Source: Alistipes sp.
GTDB taxonomy: Bacteria > Bacteroidota > Bacteroidia > Bacteroidales > Rikenellaceae
DNA length: 64,000 bases
Reading direction: 5' to 3'
NCBI GenBank assembly: GCA_017630455.1
Contig: JAGBVG010000023.1
Span: 1 to 64,000 of the forward strand
In this document: positions 1 through 10,022 of the stretch, one piece after another
How the letters are laid out: every line of letters starts with the position of its first letter
Numbering within the stretch: the first letter of the stretch is position 1
The notes under the pieces: generated by a model
Told to the model about the DNA's origin: nothing
Seen by the model: the letters and a program-made list of their open reading frames with translations, nothing else
Database searches by the model: none
Translations under genes and position numbers: made by a program

Positions 1-2238
1 ATCGACGACTATCATATGGGTCTTATCACCAACAACGAGCGTTATAACCAGATTGTCGATATTTGGACAACTATCAATAACCGCCTTACAAGCCAGGTAA
101 TCAACACGTTGAAGAGCGACCAGGATGGCTTCAACCCTGTATATATGATGCTTGACTCAGGAGCGCGAGGTTCTAAGGAGCAGATTCGTCAGCTCTCTGG
201 TATGCGAGGCCTTATGGCTAAGCCACAGAAGTCTGGTGTCGAGGGTGGTCAGCAGGTTATCGAGAACCCTATCCTCTCGAACTTTAAGGAGGGTCTTTCG
301 GTGTTGGAGTACTTTATCTCTACCCACGGTGCTCGTAAGGGTCTTGCGGATACCGCGTTGAAGACCGCCGATGCGGGTTACTTGACACGTCGTTTGGTTG
401 ACGTAGCACAGGATGTCATCATCAACGAGGAGGATTGTGGTACGTTGCGTGGTCTCACCGCTACAGCTATCAAGCGTAACGAGGATGTCGTTCAGACGTT
501 GTACGATCGCATCCTTGGCCGCACAGCGTTGGTAGATGTTATCCACCCAACTACAGGTGATATTCTCTGCCGTGCTGGTGAGGAGATCACCGAGGAGATT
601 GCCGATGCTATCGAGAAGTCACCACTCGAGTCTGTAGAGATTCGTTCGGTTCTCACTTGCGAGGCGCGCCGCGGTGTATGTGCTAAGTGTTACGGCCGCA
701 ACCTTGCAACTGCACGTATGGTACAGAAGGGTGAGGTTGTAGGTGTTATCGCAGCACAGTCTATCGGTGAGCCAGGTACACAGTTGACACTCCGTACGTT
801 CCACGTCGGTGGTGTTGCGGGTGGTTCGACTGTTGAGACCAACGTAGTTTCGAAGTATGAGGGTCGCTTGGAGATCGACGATTTGCGTACTATCAAGGGT
901 AAGAACGCTGCAGGCGAGGCTATCGACATCGTTATGTCGCGCCAGTCGGAGTTCCGTATCGTAGATCCAACCACGGAGATCACTCTCTATACCCACGCTT
1001 TGCCTTATGGTGCCACACTCTTTATGCGTGATGGCGCAGAGGTTAAGAAGGGTGATATGATCTGTGAGTGGGATCCATATAACGCAGTTATCATCGCCGA
1101 GACTGATGGTAAGATCCTCTACGAGAGCATCATCGAGGGTGTTACATACCGCGAGGAGCGTGACGAGCAGACAGGTCTTTCGGAGCGAGTTGTTATCGAG
1201 TCTAAGGATAAGACCAAGAACCCTGTCATCAAGATTGTTAACAAGGATGGTGACGAGGTTAAGGCTTACAACTTGCCTGTTACGGCGCATATTATGGTTA
1301 AGAACAATGTCAAGATCCACGCTGGAGATATCCTTATCAAGATCCCACGTGCTGTAGGTAAGACTGGTGGCGATATCACCGGTGGTTTGCCTCGAGTAAC
1401 AGAGTTGTTCGAGGCTCGTAACCCATCTAACCCAGCTATCGTTTCGGAGATCGACGGTGAGGTAGCATTCGGTAAGATCAAGCGTGGTAACCGTGAGATT
1501 ATCATCACATCTAAGGATGGTGACCAGCGTAAGTACCTCGTGCCATTGTCACGTCAGATCATCGTTCAGGAGAACGACTACGTACGTGCAGGTATGGCGT
1601 TGTCGGATGGCGCTATCACTCCTGGTGATATCCTTCGCATCCTCGGTCCTACCCGTGTTCAGGAGTATATCGTGAACGAGGTTCAGGAGGTTTACCGTAT
1701 GCAGGGTGTAAAGATCAACGATAAGCACTTCGAGGTTATCGTTCGCCAGATGATGTCAAAGGTAAAGATCGACGATCCAGGTGATACACGTTTCTTCGAG
1801 GATCAGGTTGTTGACAAGTGGGAGTTTATGGATGTTAACGACGAGCTTTACGATAAGGTTGTTGTTACCGCAGCTGGCGATTCGCAGAATGTTCAGCCAG
1901 GCCAGATTATCTCGCTCCGCAAGTTGCGTGACGAGAACTCTGCTCTCAAGCGCCGCGATATGGCTCTTGTTGAGGTTCGTCCTATCGTTCCTGCTACATC
2001 TAACCAGGTTCTTCAGGGTATCACACGTGCTGCATTGCAGACATCGAGCTTCATCTCTGCAGCATCGTTCCAGGAGACTACTAAGGTTCTTAACGAAGCT
2101 GCTATCCAGGCTAAGAGCGACGACTTGGTTAACCTCAAGGAGAATGTCATCACGGGTAATCCAATCCCTGGTGGTACAGGTCTCCGCGACTACGACGATT
2201 TGATCGTAGGTCTCGCTTCTGAGGTAGGTCTTTCGTAA
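1..2238 (+). CDS. rpoC: DNA-directed RNA polymerase subunit beta' (C-terminal part; 5' end outside window)
   Basis: The frame is open from base 1, so the gene enters from the left; about 745 codons are present and roughly the first half is missing. The protein is the largest RNA polymerase core subunit. The part seen carries the second zinc site (a Cys near base 658, then CxxC in the stretch [10 protein letters not shown] around 672-700), the bridge/trigger-loop region with the signature [18 protein letters not shown] at about 750-803, and the jaw and C-terminal domains up to EVGLS-stop. The ATG at 16 is internal and is not a start. A strong intrinsic terminator follows directly. In bacteria rpoC normally follows rpoB, which would lie to the left. 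Codon use is strongly biased, as expected for a highly expressed gene. Confidence 0.98.
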   Translation: MDDYHMGLITNNERYNQIVDIWTTINNRLTSQVINTLKSDQDGFNPVYMMLDSGARGSKEQIRQLSGMRGLMAKPQKSGVEGGQQVIENPILSNFKEGLSVLEYFISTHGARKGLADTALKTADAGYLTRRLVDVAQDVIINEEDCGTLRGLTATAIKRNEDVVQTLYDRILGRTALVDVIHPTTGDILCRAGEEITEEIADAIEKSPLESVEIRSVLTCEARRGVCAKCYGRNLATARMVQKGEVVGVIAAQSIGEPGTQLTLRTFHVGGVAGGSTVETNVVSKYEGRLEIDDLRTIKGKNAAGEAIDIVMSRQSEFRIVDPTTEITLYTHALPYGATLFMRDGAEVKKGDMICEWDPYNAVIIAETDGKILYESIIEGVTYREERDEQTGLSERVVIESKDKTKNPVIKIVNKDGDEVKAYNLPVTAHIMVKNNVKIHAGDILIKIPRAVGKTGGDITGGLPRVTELFEARNPSNPAIVSEIDGEVAFGKIKRGNREIIITSKDGDQRKYLVPLSRQIIVQENDYVRAGMALSDGAITPGDILRILGPTRVQEYIVNEVQEVYRMQGVKINDKHFEVIVRQMMSKVKIDDPGDTRFFEDQVVDKWEFMDVNDELYDKVVVTAAGDSQNVQPGQIISLRKLRDENSALKRRDMALVEVRPIVPATSNQVLQGITRAALQTSSFISAASFQETTKVLNEAAIQAKSDDLVNLKENVITGNPIPGGTGLRDYDDLIVGLASEVGLS

Positions 2239-2261
2239 TTACCTTTATATTATATAAAAAG

Positions 2262-2293
2262 TTGGGAGGGCGTTTGCTCTCCCAATTTTTTTT
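2262..2293 (+). terminator. Rho-independent terminator of rpoC
   Basis: A ten-pair stem (TTGGGAGGGC at 2262-2271 with GCTCTCCCAA at 2276-2285, one G-T pair) and a 4-nt loop are followed by eight T. It starts 23 bases after the rpoC stop. Confidence 0.93.
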
Positions 2294-2445
2294 GTGTAGG
2301 GTTGGTGGCATAGAATGTCGCTTCAATTATATCACAGCTATGTGGCTCGCCGTTCCGCAACGTTGGTTGAAGTGTGTAGGAGAGCCTTTCGTTATCTGTT
2401 TTTGGTTGTTTATGCTATGTTTATGTAAAAAAATAATATAAGAAT

Positions 2446-2477
2446 TTTGTGATATCGAAAAATATTTTATAAATTTG
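2446..2477 (+). promoter_or_regulatory. Bacteroidota-type promoter of the large lipoprotein gene
   Basis: A -33 element TTTG (2446-2449), a 20-bp spacer and a -7 element TAAATTTG (2470-2477) match the TTTG/TAnnTTTG consensus. The predicted leader is about 75 nt. The rest of 2294-2445 shows nothing recognisable. Confidence 0.7.
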
Positions 2478-2561
2478 CAATGCTAATTGTCGAGATACGT
2501 CAGTATCTTTTGTAAACAGGACACTTATTTAAAAATTTTATTAACATTAATCATTAACACT

Positions 2562-5500
2562 ATGAGGAAAATTTTTTCTACCCTCAAGTCCGTTGTAGCT
2601 GTTGCATTGGTAGCCGCTATGACTCTATCTGTATCTTGTTCTTATGACGATACAGGTATTAAGAAGGATATCAAGAATATCCAGCAGGAACTTGCTGCTT
2701 TGACAGAGCGCGTTGCAGCATTGGAGACTAAGCTTGCTTCTGAGGTGGAGTCTTTGGAGGCTCTTATCGACGGTAAGGTAGTTGTTGTTGACATCATCGA
2801 GAATGAGGATGGCAGCAAGATTATCAAGCTTTCTGATGGTGAGGAGGTTACTGTATTCCCAGCGTGCGACCACGAGTGCGTTCCTTGCGACCACGAGTGT
2901 ACACCTTGCGAGCACGAGTGTACACCTTGCGAGTGCGATCCACTTCAGTACCGTGTTGTTGACGGTGTATTGGAGGTTAGCGCAGATGGTGTGAACTGGA
3001 TCGCTGTAAACGGTGTTGCTGCAGAGCAGGTTGTTGCTGATGTTGTTGTTAACGAGGACGGCACTGTTACTATCACTTTGGCTACTGGCGAGGAGATTAA
3101 CGTAGGTGCTAAGGCTGAGCTTATCGAGTTCGAGGCTGCACGCGGTCAGGTTTACGTTATCGCAGGTCAGACTAAGGAGGTAGCTTTCGCTATCAACGAC
3201 GCTGTTGCTGAGATCAACGTTATGAACCAGCCTTTCGGTTGGTCTGCAGAGGTTGCTGCTGCTGAGGCTGAGACTCCAGAGTCAGGCGACGATGCAGGCA
3301 TTATGCCTTTGGCTGCTGGTGGTCAGAACTTCGTTTTGAAGATCAACGGTCCTTCACAGGAGCTCGTTAACGCTGGTTACGCTGCTAAGGAGGGTCTCGT
3401 ATCAGTACACTTCAACACTGCTGATGGCGCTTGTAAGGTTGCTAACGTAGCAGTTAACCTTGCTGAGATCACATTGGCTGTTGACAACGCTGGTAACATC
3501 ACTATCACCAACACAATGGCAACAGAGCAGGAGAACTACTGGGGTGAGAAGTTCGTAGACTTCGCTGACTTCTTCATCGGTATTATGCCTAAGTCACTCT
3601 ATGACGAGCACGGTAAGGATGCACTTCGCAACGACTTCCAGGATTGGGACTTCGAGACTGCTGCTGCTACTCAGCGTTCTACAGGTTTGTGGAATGTTGC
3701 TGATCTTAAGACTTATGAGGAGGGTGTTTACGAGGAGGAGATCATCGAGATCACTGTTGATAAGCTCGCAAGCGCATTCTATCCTGTTTACAACTTCGAG
3801 GTAGGTAAGGAGTACATCATCTTCATCTCTTTGGAGAGCGAGTTGAAGAACTACTACGAGATTCCTGTTTTGGACAACGCTATCATGGCTAACTACAAGA
3901 GCGTTCTTGTTGAGGCTGAGTACGTTGCTGACTCTGCTACTTGGAACGATGCTACTTTGCACGTATCATTGGCTGGTTACCAGAACTACCTTATCGGTTG
4001 GATGCCTGTAGCTGAGGCTAACGACTATATCGCTAACGGTATGGCATCTTCTATCGAGGAGCTTTTGCCTCTCTACATCAACGGTTACGGTTTGATGAGC
4101 TCTGGTGCTATCATCGCTGGCGATTATATCGATCAGGACATCAAGCTTTCTGAGCTTGCTGAGTTGTCACTTATGGGTTGGGCACCTGAGGTTGCTGCTA
4201 ACACTGAGTACCACCTCTACGTATATCCTTTCAACGCTGAGACTGAGATGGAGTTCTACCAGCACCAGATGGTTGCTGAGAACCTCCGTTACATTGGTAC
4301 ATTCTCTACAACTGCTCTTGTTGCTGGTGACTTCGCAGTAGATGCTACATACGAGGTTGTTGAGCACGTTGAGGACAATATCGAGGTTAACGTAACTGTA
4401 GCTGAGAATCTTTCAGTATACTACACTTGGTTCGATCAGTCTTACGCAGATCCTGAGGAGGCTGCATACCTCGTATTGGGTGATGTTTACACTGAGAAGG
4501 TTGAGGGTGAGGCTTCATTCACAGCTGAGAAGTTTGGTTACTATGGTCTTCCTAACCCTATCTACCTCGCAATGGTTGCTATCAACGAGTCAGGTGAGTA
4601 CGTATATGTTGAGCAGGAGTTCAAGTATATTGAGCCAGAGCCAGTAGCATTGGTTTCATTCGAGTACCAGGGCCGTCACTTGGATATCGACGATAACGAG
4701 GAGACAAGCGGTGGTGACCACGTTTACATCGCAACTGCTGAGGACGGCACAGTTTACACAATCGGTTTGTACTGGCAGTTCGCTGACGAGAATGGTGTTA
4801 TCACAGAGGGCGAGTACGACTACTGTACTAACTACTTCGACGCTATGTACAGCTACTGGAACGGTTTCGTAATCGTTGCTGATGAGCAGTACAGTGGTTC
4901 TTCATTGACTGTTACTGCTGACACTATCACTTTGAAGGTTAAGGGCGTTGGTAAGTATGTTTACGACCGCACTGCACAGGGTGGTGGCGACGAGCCAGAG
5001 CCAGAGCCAACTCCTGCTTACAACTTTGTTCGTGCTAAGCAGACAGGTACTTTGAACGATGCTAAAATCCAGATCTACTCTGAGAATGATGAGTATTGCC
5101 TTGTTCTTAATATGTACGGTATCATAAGCGGTGATAAGTATATCCCAGAGGGTACTTACCAGTTCGGTAACAACTATGGTCAGGTTTACTGCTACAACTA
5201 CTCTTACCTCTACGACTACTCTGTAAGCGCTAAGACTTTCTTCTTCCAGGCAGGTTATGGTGAGGTTAAGGTTTCAGAGGTTGATGGTAAGTATCGTATC
5301 GAGATTATCGATGCTATGGGTACAGCAGACAATGCAGGTGAGGGTGAGTTGATTCCATTCTCAGCTGTTTACGAGGGTACTATCGAGAACCTTATCCTTC
5401 CAAGCGAGTACGTAGCTCCTGTACAGATTGAGTTCACTCCTGTACGTGCTGAGTACGACCTTATGTTCGATCTCTATGAGTACAACGGTGGTGACGCTGA

Positions 5501-6572
5501 GTACGCATTCTGGTTGTATGACGAGAACAACAACTACCTTGAGGTAATCTGCAAGTTCGGTCCTCACACTGGTTGGGATTATGAGTACTCTGCTAAGTAC
5601 GTAGGTACTGACGGCGAGATGGTATTCGCTTCTATCCAGACTCAGGCTCCAAGCAGCTACAACTGCTCAAGCGATGCTGAGAAGTACTTCTCTGTTAAGG
5701 CTACTATGACAGATAACTCATACATTATGTTCTATGATGTTCTTCCTGCAGTTGCTGTTAACTACCTCGGTGAGGGTTCTAACTACGCTCCAGGTTCTGA
5801 GAACCAGGGTGGCAACGAGGGCGGCAACGAAGGCGGCGATGAGCCAGTGGTACCAGGTGAGGTTACTGAGTTGACAATTGTTTCTCACGCTTTTGGTTAC
5901 ACTGGTGCTGCGGAGACTGAGGTGATCTTCCGCGAGGCAACTCCTGGCGTAGAGCACATTGTAGACTTCCGTATGACAGGTATCGAGGCTGGTACATACA
6001 ATGATTCTGACAATGGTATCATCCTTGGCTACTGCCGCTATATGTACGGTAGCTCAGATTACGGTGGTGGTGTAGTATTCGATTCTGCTAACGCTACTAT
6101 CACTGACAATGGTGACACTACTTTCACATTCGACGTAAACTTCGTTGCTGATGGTGCTGCTTACCACTTCACTTACACAACTCCTGCACAGGAGGTTGAG
6201 GAGTCTGGTAACACAGTAGAGTTGATTTCAAAGAGCGCAGGTGAGAAGATTGGTTCTTACGCATTTGGCTGTCTCTTGTCAGACGCTGAGGGTAACAACC
6301 AGGTGAAGATTGCTGTTGATGAGTACTATTCTTGGGATGCAAATACTGACTTCCCAAAGGCTAATGCTTATACTACTTGGCAGAGCTCGCCTTCATTCAT
6401 GACGCAGGCTTCGCACTTCTCATTCGTTAACAAGACTCTCAAGGTTAACGGTGTAACTTATGATAACGATGCAGTCTCTAACGCTAAGTTGACTGTTGTT
6501 GAGGCTACTTCAATCACTATTGAGTTCACAGTTGACGGTGAGGACTACAAGTTTGTTTACAGCGCATTCTAA
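2562..6572 (+). CDS. Very large multidomain surface lipoprotein with Cys/His repeat (function unknown)
   Basis: The ATG at 2562 is chosen because it begins a clear lipoprotein signal (MRKIF, hydrophobic core, lipobox LSVSC); an upstream in-frame ATG at 2487 would put non-signal residues in front. The precursor has 1336 residues. After the lipid cysteine come SYDD, compatible with a Bacteroidota surface-export signal, then a short heptad coiled coil (about residues 35-65) and a domain resembling the PL29-type/DUF4988 N-terminal region. Residues 102-125 are a seven-residue repeat of the form C-(D/E)-H-E-C-(V/T)-P. The remainder is a string of beta-rich modules separated by low-complexity linkers (EPEPEPTP near 4996-5017; GNEGGNEGGDE near 5813-5845). 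No catalytic motif is visible, so it may be a binding or adhesion protein. Codon use is extremely biased, suggesting high expression. It has its own promoter and terminator. Confidence 0.85.
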   Translation: MRKIFSTLKSVVAVALVAAMTLSVSCSYDDTGIKKDIKNIQQELAALTERVAALETKLASEVESLEALIDGKVVVVDIIENEDGSKIIKLSDGEEVTVFPACDHECVPCDHECTPCEHECTPCECDPLQYRVVDGVLEVSADGVNWIAVNGVAAEQVVADVVVNEDGTVTITLATGEEINVGAKAELIEFEAARGQVYVIAGQTKEVAFAINDAVAEINVMNQPFGWSAEVAAAEAETPESGDDAGIMPLAAGGQNFVLKINGPSQELVNAGYAAKEGLVSVHFNTADGACKVANVAVNLAEITLAVDNAGNITITNTMATEQENYWGEKFVDFADFFIGIMPKSLYDEHGKDALRNDFQDWDFETAAATQRSTGLWNVADLKTYEEGVYEEEIIEITVDKLASAFYPVYNFEVGKEYIIFISLESELKNYYEIPVLDNAIMANYKSVLVEAEYVADSATWNDATLHVSLAGYQNYLIGWMPVAEANDYIANGMASSIEELLPLYINGYGLMSSGAIIAGDYIDQDIKLSELAELSLMGWAPEVAANTEYHLYVYPFNAETEMEFYQHQMVAENLRYIGTFSTTALVAGDFAVDATYEVVEHVEDNIEVNVTVAENLSVYYTWFDQSYADPEEAAYLVLGDVYTEKVEGEASFTAEKFGYYGLPNPIYLAMVAINESGEYVYVEQEFKYIEPEPVALVSFEYQGRHLDIDDNEETSGGDHVYIATAEDGTVYTIGLYWQFADENGVITEGEYDYCTNYFDAMYSYWNGFVIVADEQYSGSSLTVTADTITLKVKGVGKYVYDRTAQGGGDEPEPEPTPAYNFVRAKQTGTLNDAKIQIYSENDEYCLVLNMYGIISGDKYIPEGTYQFGNNYGQVYCYNYSYLYDYSVSAKTFFFQAGYGEVKVSEVDGKYRIEIIDAMGTADNAGEGELIPFSAVYEGTIENLILPSEYVAPVQIEFTPVRAEYDLMFDLYEYNGGDAEYAFWLYDENNNYLEVICKFGPHTGWDYEYSAKYVGTDGEMVFASIQTQAPSSYNCSSDAEKYFSVKATMTDNSYIMFYDVLPAVAVNYLGEGSNYAPGSENQGGNEGGNEGGDEPVVPGEVTELTIVSHAFGYTGAAETEVIFREATPGVEHIVDFRMTGIEAGTYNDSDNGIILGYCRYMYGSSDYGGGVVFDSANATITDNGDTTFTFDVNFVADGAAYHFTYTTPAQEVEESGNTVELISKSAGEKIGSYAFGCLLSDAEGNNQVKIAVDEYYSWDANTDFPKANAYTTWQSSPSFMTQASHFSFVNKTLKVNGVTYDNDAVSNAKLTVVEATSITIEFTVDGEDYKFVYSAF
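2865..2942 (+). repeat. 21-bp in-frame tandem repeat encoding Cys/His heptads
   Basis: Three full 21-bp units and a partial fourth encode CDHECVP, CDHECTP, CEHECTP and CECDP. Seven cysteines and three histidines fall within about 26 residues of an otherwise cysteine-poor protein. Confidence 0.9.
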
Positions 6573-6593
6573 TCTTAGATAGCTTAAACTCTT

Positions 6594-6628
6594 TCGGAGC
6601 TTCCCTTTCGGGAGGCTCCGATTTTTTT
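6594..6628 (+). terminator. Terminator of the large lipoprotein gene
   Basis: A twelve-pair stem with one wobble (6594-6605 with 6610-6621) and a TTTC loop are followed by seven T. It lies 21 bases after the stop codon. Confidence 0.92.
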
Positions 6629-6645
6629 GTCGGGGCTTTGCGGAC

Positions 6646-6844
6646 AATGTCATTCTGAGCGAAACGTATTGTAGTCGAAGAATCTCCTTGCGGTGTATGC
6701 ACTCGCAACGTCACCCCACCACAATGTCGCCCTCCACAATGTAATTCTGAGCGAAACGAAGTAGAGTCGAAGAATCTCCTCGTTATCTACTCTTTATCAG
6801 CGGGTACACCGCGAGGAGATCCCTCGACAAGCTCGGGATGACAT
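6646..6844. repeat. Dispersed intergenic repeat (two direct copies and one inverted partial copy)
   Basis: The motif 'cattctgagcgaaacg ... gtcgaagaatctcc' occurs at about 6650-6687 and, with small changes, at about 6742-6780. A related opposite-strand half containing GAGATCCCTCGACAAGCTCG is at 6812-6844. This motif type is a common intergenic repeat in Bacteroidota genomes (from memory, not searched). No coding potential is seen. Confidence 0.7.
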
Positions 6845-6903
6845 AATGGGTAGGTGAGGGCAGGGAAATGGTATATTGTGAGGTGTTGTTAGCTTGGTGG
6901 TAC

Positions 6904-6933
6904 AAAAAAAAGCGCCCGACAGAAGCCGAGCGC
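6904..6933 (-). terminator. Second, distal terminator for the beta-helix lipoprotein
   Basis: On the minus strand GCGCTCG pairs with CGGGCGC (one G-T pair) and is followed by an uninterrupted T run (A run 6904-6911 on plus). Confidence 0.6.
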
Positions 6934-6982
6934 AAAATAAATGAACATACTACTAAAAATATATCATCTAAGACTATCCCAC

Positions 6983-7012
6983 AAAAAAAGCAGCACCCCG
7001 CAAGGTGCTGCT
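6983..7012 (-). terminator. Terminator of the beta-helix lipoprotein gene
   Basis: On the minus strand a nine-pair stem AGCAGCACC/GGTGCTGCT (7004-7012 with 6989-6997) is followed by seven T. It lies about 30 bases past the stop. Confidence 0.9.
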
Positions 7013-7043
7013 TAGTGTTAATCGCATAGCGCGATTATGAATG

Positions 7044-9497
7044 TTACTCAATAACAGTAACATCCTTGTTAGCGTCGATAGACATCAACTTGCCATCGAG
7101 TGCAATCTGAGTGTACTCTACGCCGTTTACAGTGATAGCGTTACCAGTAACGAAGTTCTTAATTCTCCACTCGCCAGAGAAGTTCTCGCCGTAAGTGTTC
7201 TCAGATGTTGTTACTTTGTGAGCTGCACCAACGCCAGATTTCTGGTAGTTGTCAATCTCGATAGCTGCGCAGTTCTGGTTTGCAATAGCACCAGCCTTAG
7301 CACCAGCAGAAGCGTTGAAAGTACAACCATTAACAGTTACGTTGTTTGCGCCAGCCTCCTCGTTGTAAACAAGGATAGCCTTACCAGCTGTGTTGAATGT
7401 ACACTTCTTAAACTCAGCGTTCTTGCAACCGTAAACCCAAATGTACTGACCGTTTGCAAGCTCGAACTCGCAGTGGTTGAATGTTACAGCATCGCCATAA
7501 AGACACATCTCACCTACAATCTTAGCACCATTGTATGTCACAGAGCCTACGTGCTGGATACCAGTTGCATAACCGCTACCCTTAACTGTGATGCCCTCCA
7601 ATGTGATGTGAGAACCGTTCATAGCAGGCGTGTTGATTGTCAACACAGCATCACGTGAACCAGCGATAGTTACATTCTTGCCATTGATACCAGGCATTGT
7701 GTACTCACCAGCCAACAAAGTAACACTCTTGCCGCTATTCAAAGCTGACTGCAACTCATTAGTGTTTGCAACATTAACGAAGATTGTGTTATTCTCCTCT
7801 GTGAAGTTGAATGTAGCAACGTTGGTATCAGTCTCGTAGATGTAGAGACCCTGATCACCAGCCTGGCAGTTGTTAAATGTTGAGTTCTTAATAACAATAG
7901 TTGTCGCAGCGTTCAATGTACCGAGTGCGATACCTGGCTTCTTAGTGATGTTCTTGAATGTAGTGGCGTCAACAACAATCTCCTCAACCTCTGAGCCATA
8001 AGCCTCGTGTACCTTAAGACCACGTGGACCCTCGAAAGTACACTCGTTGAAGTATGCCTTGTTACCACATACCCATACAGCATACTCATCGTTATGGTTA
8101 GAGTTGAATGAGCAACGGTTGAATGTTGCGTTAGCCTCCTCAAGCTGAATTCCATTTACAAACTGGCAATCGTTGAACTCGAGAGCACCACCGAACTCAA
8201 GGTAGCGGAACTCCCAAGCGTCCTCAGCGTATGATACAGACTGGTCAACGACCTTAACGTTGTTGAAGATAACCTTACCGCCGTTAGCCAAACGGATAGC
8301 ACCAACACCTGAGCCCTTAGCTGTTAGTGTGTGACCATTACCGTTGATAGTAAGTACCTGTGTCTTTGCTGTCTCATCCATCAAAGGTGTAGAGCCGTGT
8401 CCAGCGCCTGTTGTCCACTCGATGTCGCCAGCAAGATTAATAGTAGCAGTATTGCAGTTAGAAGCCTCTTTCAAAACCGCCTCAAATGACTTCTCAACAG
8501 TGTCAAACTCACCCACGTTAATCTTCTCATCTGAGAACTTATCGTCGATAATCACGGTGATGTTGTTAGCGTCGGTGAGGATAGGACCGTAAACAGTGGT
8601 CAAGTGGTTGCGGCTAACTGGAATGTTGGTGTTGAATGTGATCTGTGGGATCTCCTTGCCATCAGCTGTTACAACATCCATATTGAACATTACGCGGTCA
8701 CCCTCCTTAGCGAAGAAGTAGTCAGCAAACAAGGTCTGCTCGCCAGTTGCAGCAGGTTTCTCAGATGTATAATTATCCTCAGAGAGGTTTACAACCAACT
8801 CGTGACCATTGTAAGACTGGTCGATAGGCTCCTCTGTCAAAGCATTGAAAGCAGTGTAGAACAGTGTGCTGAAGTAGTTAACCTTAACAACTGCAGGCTT
8901 AACGATCATATCCTTGATGTCGTTGGTCACAACGCGCAACTTCGCAAACGGACGAGTAAGGGTGATTGTGCCGTTCTCGTTATTGCTAATCTTAGATGTG
9001 CTTGAGTAGTTTGGAACATTTACAGACGCTGTGTAAGCATCGCGGCTCTCGTCGATAGCTGTCCAATCCTTGATAGCAACAGCGCGCAAGCCGAGGTCGT
9101 TCTCCTTAGTGTCGTAGTGGAGGTCAGCCTCTGAACCCTCAGTTACGAAATCTGCCCATACAACAAATTTGTAGTCACGACCAGGAACAAGGCGAAGGTT
9201 GAAAGCTGCATGATCCTCCTTGCCGCTCTCTACCATACGACCCTTAGCCAATACTGGGGTGCCGTTTGTTACATCGTAAACCTCGAGAATGAAGCGAACG
9301 TCATAATTCGCCAATACGCCATTGTCGATAGCGCCAAGAGCACTATCAGCACCTGCAGCACGTGTAGCACCCTCTGGAAGAGCGACGCTCAACGTTACTG
9401 CAGCCTCGCCGTTCTGGTCTACTACGAGGCCGAACGACTCCTTCTGGCAAGATACTACGCAGAGTACCAAAGCCATCAAAGCAATAAGTTTTTTCAT
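7044..9497 (-). CDS. Lipoprotein with fimbrillin-like N-terminus and right-handed beta-helix C-terminus
   Basis: An 817-residue protein starting MKKLIALMALVLCVVSC, a textbook lipoprotein signal with Cys17. Residues about 30-320 contain a TRA motif (EGATRAAG) and strand-rich sequence like the DUF6562/fimbrillin-like (Mfa/FimB) families of Bacteroidales, so an outer-surface location is likely. Residues about 335-800 are a long series of short repeated strands with Asn ladders and N-x-T/F-x-x-C-x-F motifs (for example FNNVKVVD, FNDCQFVN, FNRCSFNS, FNECTFEG), characteristic of a parallel right-handed beta-helix. No pectate-lyase type catalytic triad could be assigned, so it may bind or cleave a polysaccharide, or be purely structural. 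It is monocistronic, convergent with the preceding lipoprotein, with its own promoter about 175 bp upstream. Confidence 0.85.
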   Translation of the reverse strand: MKKLIALMALVLCVVSCQKESFGLVVDQNGEAAVTLSVALPEGATRAAGADSALGAIDNGVLANYDVRFILEVYDVTNGTPVLAKGRMVESGKEDHAAFNLRLVPGRDYKFVVWADFVTEGSEADLHYDTKENDLGLRAVAIKDWTAIDESRDAYTASVNVPNYSSTSKISNNENGTITLTRPFAKLRVVTNDIKDMIVKPAVVKVNYFSTLFYTAFNALTEEPIDQSYNGHELVVNLSEDNYTSEKPAATGEQTLFADYFFAKEGDRVMFNMDVVTADGKEIPQITFNTNIPVSRNHLTTVYGPILTDANNITVIIDDKFSDEKINVGEFDTVEKSFEAVLKEASNCNTATINLAGDIEWTTGAGHGSTPLMDETAKTQVLTINGNGHTLTAKGSGVGAIRLANGGKVIFNNVKVVDQSVSYAEDAWEFRYLEFGGALEFNDCQFVNGIQLEEANATFNRCSFNSNHNDEYAVWVCGNKAYFNECTFEGPRGLKVHEAYGSEVEEIVVDATTFKNITKKPGIALGTLNAATTIVIKNSTFNNCQAGDQGLYIYETDTNVATFNFTEENNTIFVNVANTNELQSALNSGKSVTLLAGEYTMPGINGKNVTIAGSRDAVLTINTPAMNGSHITLEGITVKGSGYATGIQHVGSVTYNGAKIVGEMCLYGDAVTFNHCEFELANGQYIWVYGCKNAEFKKCTFNTAGKAILVYNEEAGANNVTVNGCTFNASAGAKAGAIANQNCAAIEIDNYQKSGVGAAHKVTTSENTYGENFSGEWRIKNFVTGNAITVNGVEYTQIALDGKLMSIDANKDVTVIE

Positions 9498-9670
9498 AGT
9501 GTTTAAAAGTTAATTAATATTTAGTGTTTTTTTGTCGTCTTTTTAGTGTCTATTGTATTTATACAATAACATCGAGCAGCAGTGGCAACTATCACTGCGC
9601 CAAATTGTTATGTCGATAAATTCAAAGAATCACCCGATATTCGGTCGTTTTATGGAGAGAATATGCAATG

Positions 9671-9701
9671 CAAATGTATGAAAATTATTTCGTTTGTGCA
9701 A
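9671..9701 (-). promoter_or_regulatory. Candidate promoter of the beta-helix lipoprotein
   Basis: Read on the minus strand: TTG (9701-9699), 20 bp, TACATTTG (9678-9671). The implied leader is about 165 nt, longer than usual here. Confidence 0.5.
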
Positions 9702-9830
9702 CTATTTGTCGTGAAAATGTGGGGTTTGCGGCGTGCCTTCATAGTGTTGTCTCGCCAAGCTCGTAGCGAAAATCTCGGCTCGGGCGAGGAGCGATGTTGT
9801 GCGCCACGACTCGAAATTCTCCGCTGCTGA

Positions 9831-9860
9831 TTGCTCATTCGCTTTTTATTGCTATCTTTG
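9831..9860 (+). promoter_or_regulatory. prfC promoter P1 (first repeat copy)
   Basis: TTG (9831-9833), 19 bp, TATCTTTG (9853-9860). The -7 lies in copy 1 of the 86-bp repeat; its -33 comes from flanking sequence. Confidence 0.6.
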
Positions 9861-10022
9861 GCATCATAAGATGCGTCTACTACAACGAACTCCAGCAAAA
9901 TCAACCCTCACAAATGTTGGAATCTCAATACAATTTGCTATCTTTGGCATCATAAGATGCGTCTACTACAACGAACTCCAGCAAAATCAACCCTTACAAG
10001 TGTTGGAATCTCAATACTATTT
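9851..10022 (+). repeat. 86-bp tandem direct repeat carrying promoters, upstream of prfC
   Basis: Copy 1 (9851-9936) and copy 2 (9937-10022) agree at 83 of 86 positions by eye. A third start (10023 onward) keeps only the TATCTTTG box in register. Each unit begins with a -7 box and ends with a TTG placed 19 bp before the next -7 box, so the repeat multiplies promoters. Confidence 0.92.
9917..9946 (+). promoter_or_regulatory. prfC promoter P2
   Basis: TTG (9917-9919), 19 bp, TATCTTTG (9939-9946). It spans the junction of the two repeat copies. Confidence 0.65.

Noticed and set aside
9851..10022. CRISPR array or phage attachment duplication
   Set aside because: Units are directly abutting with no spacers, there are no cas or integrase genes, and promoter boxes explain the structure.
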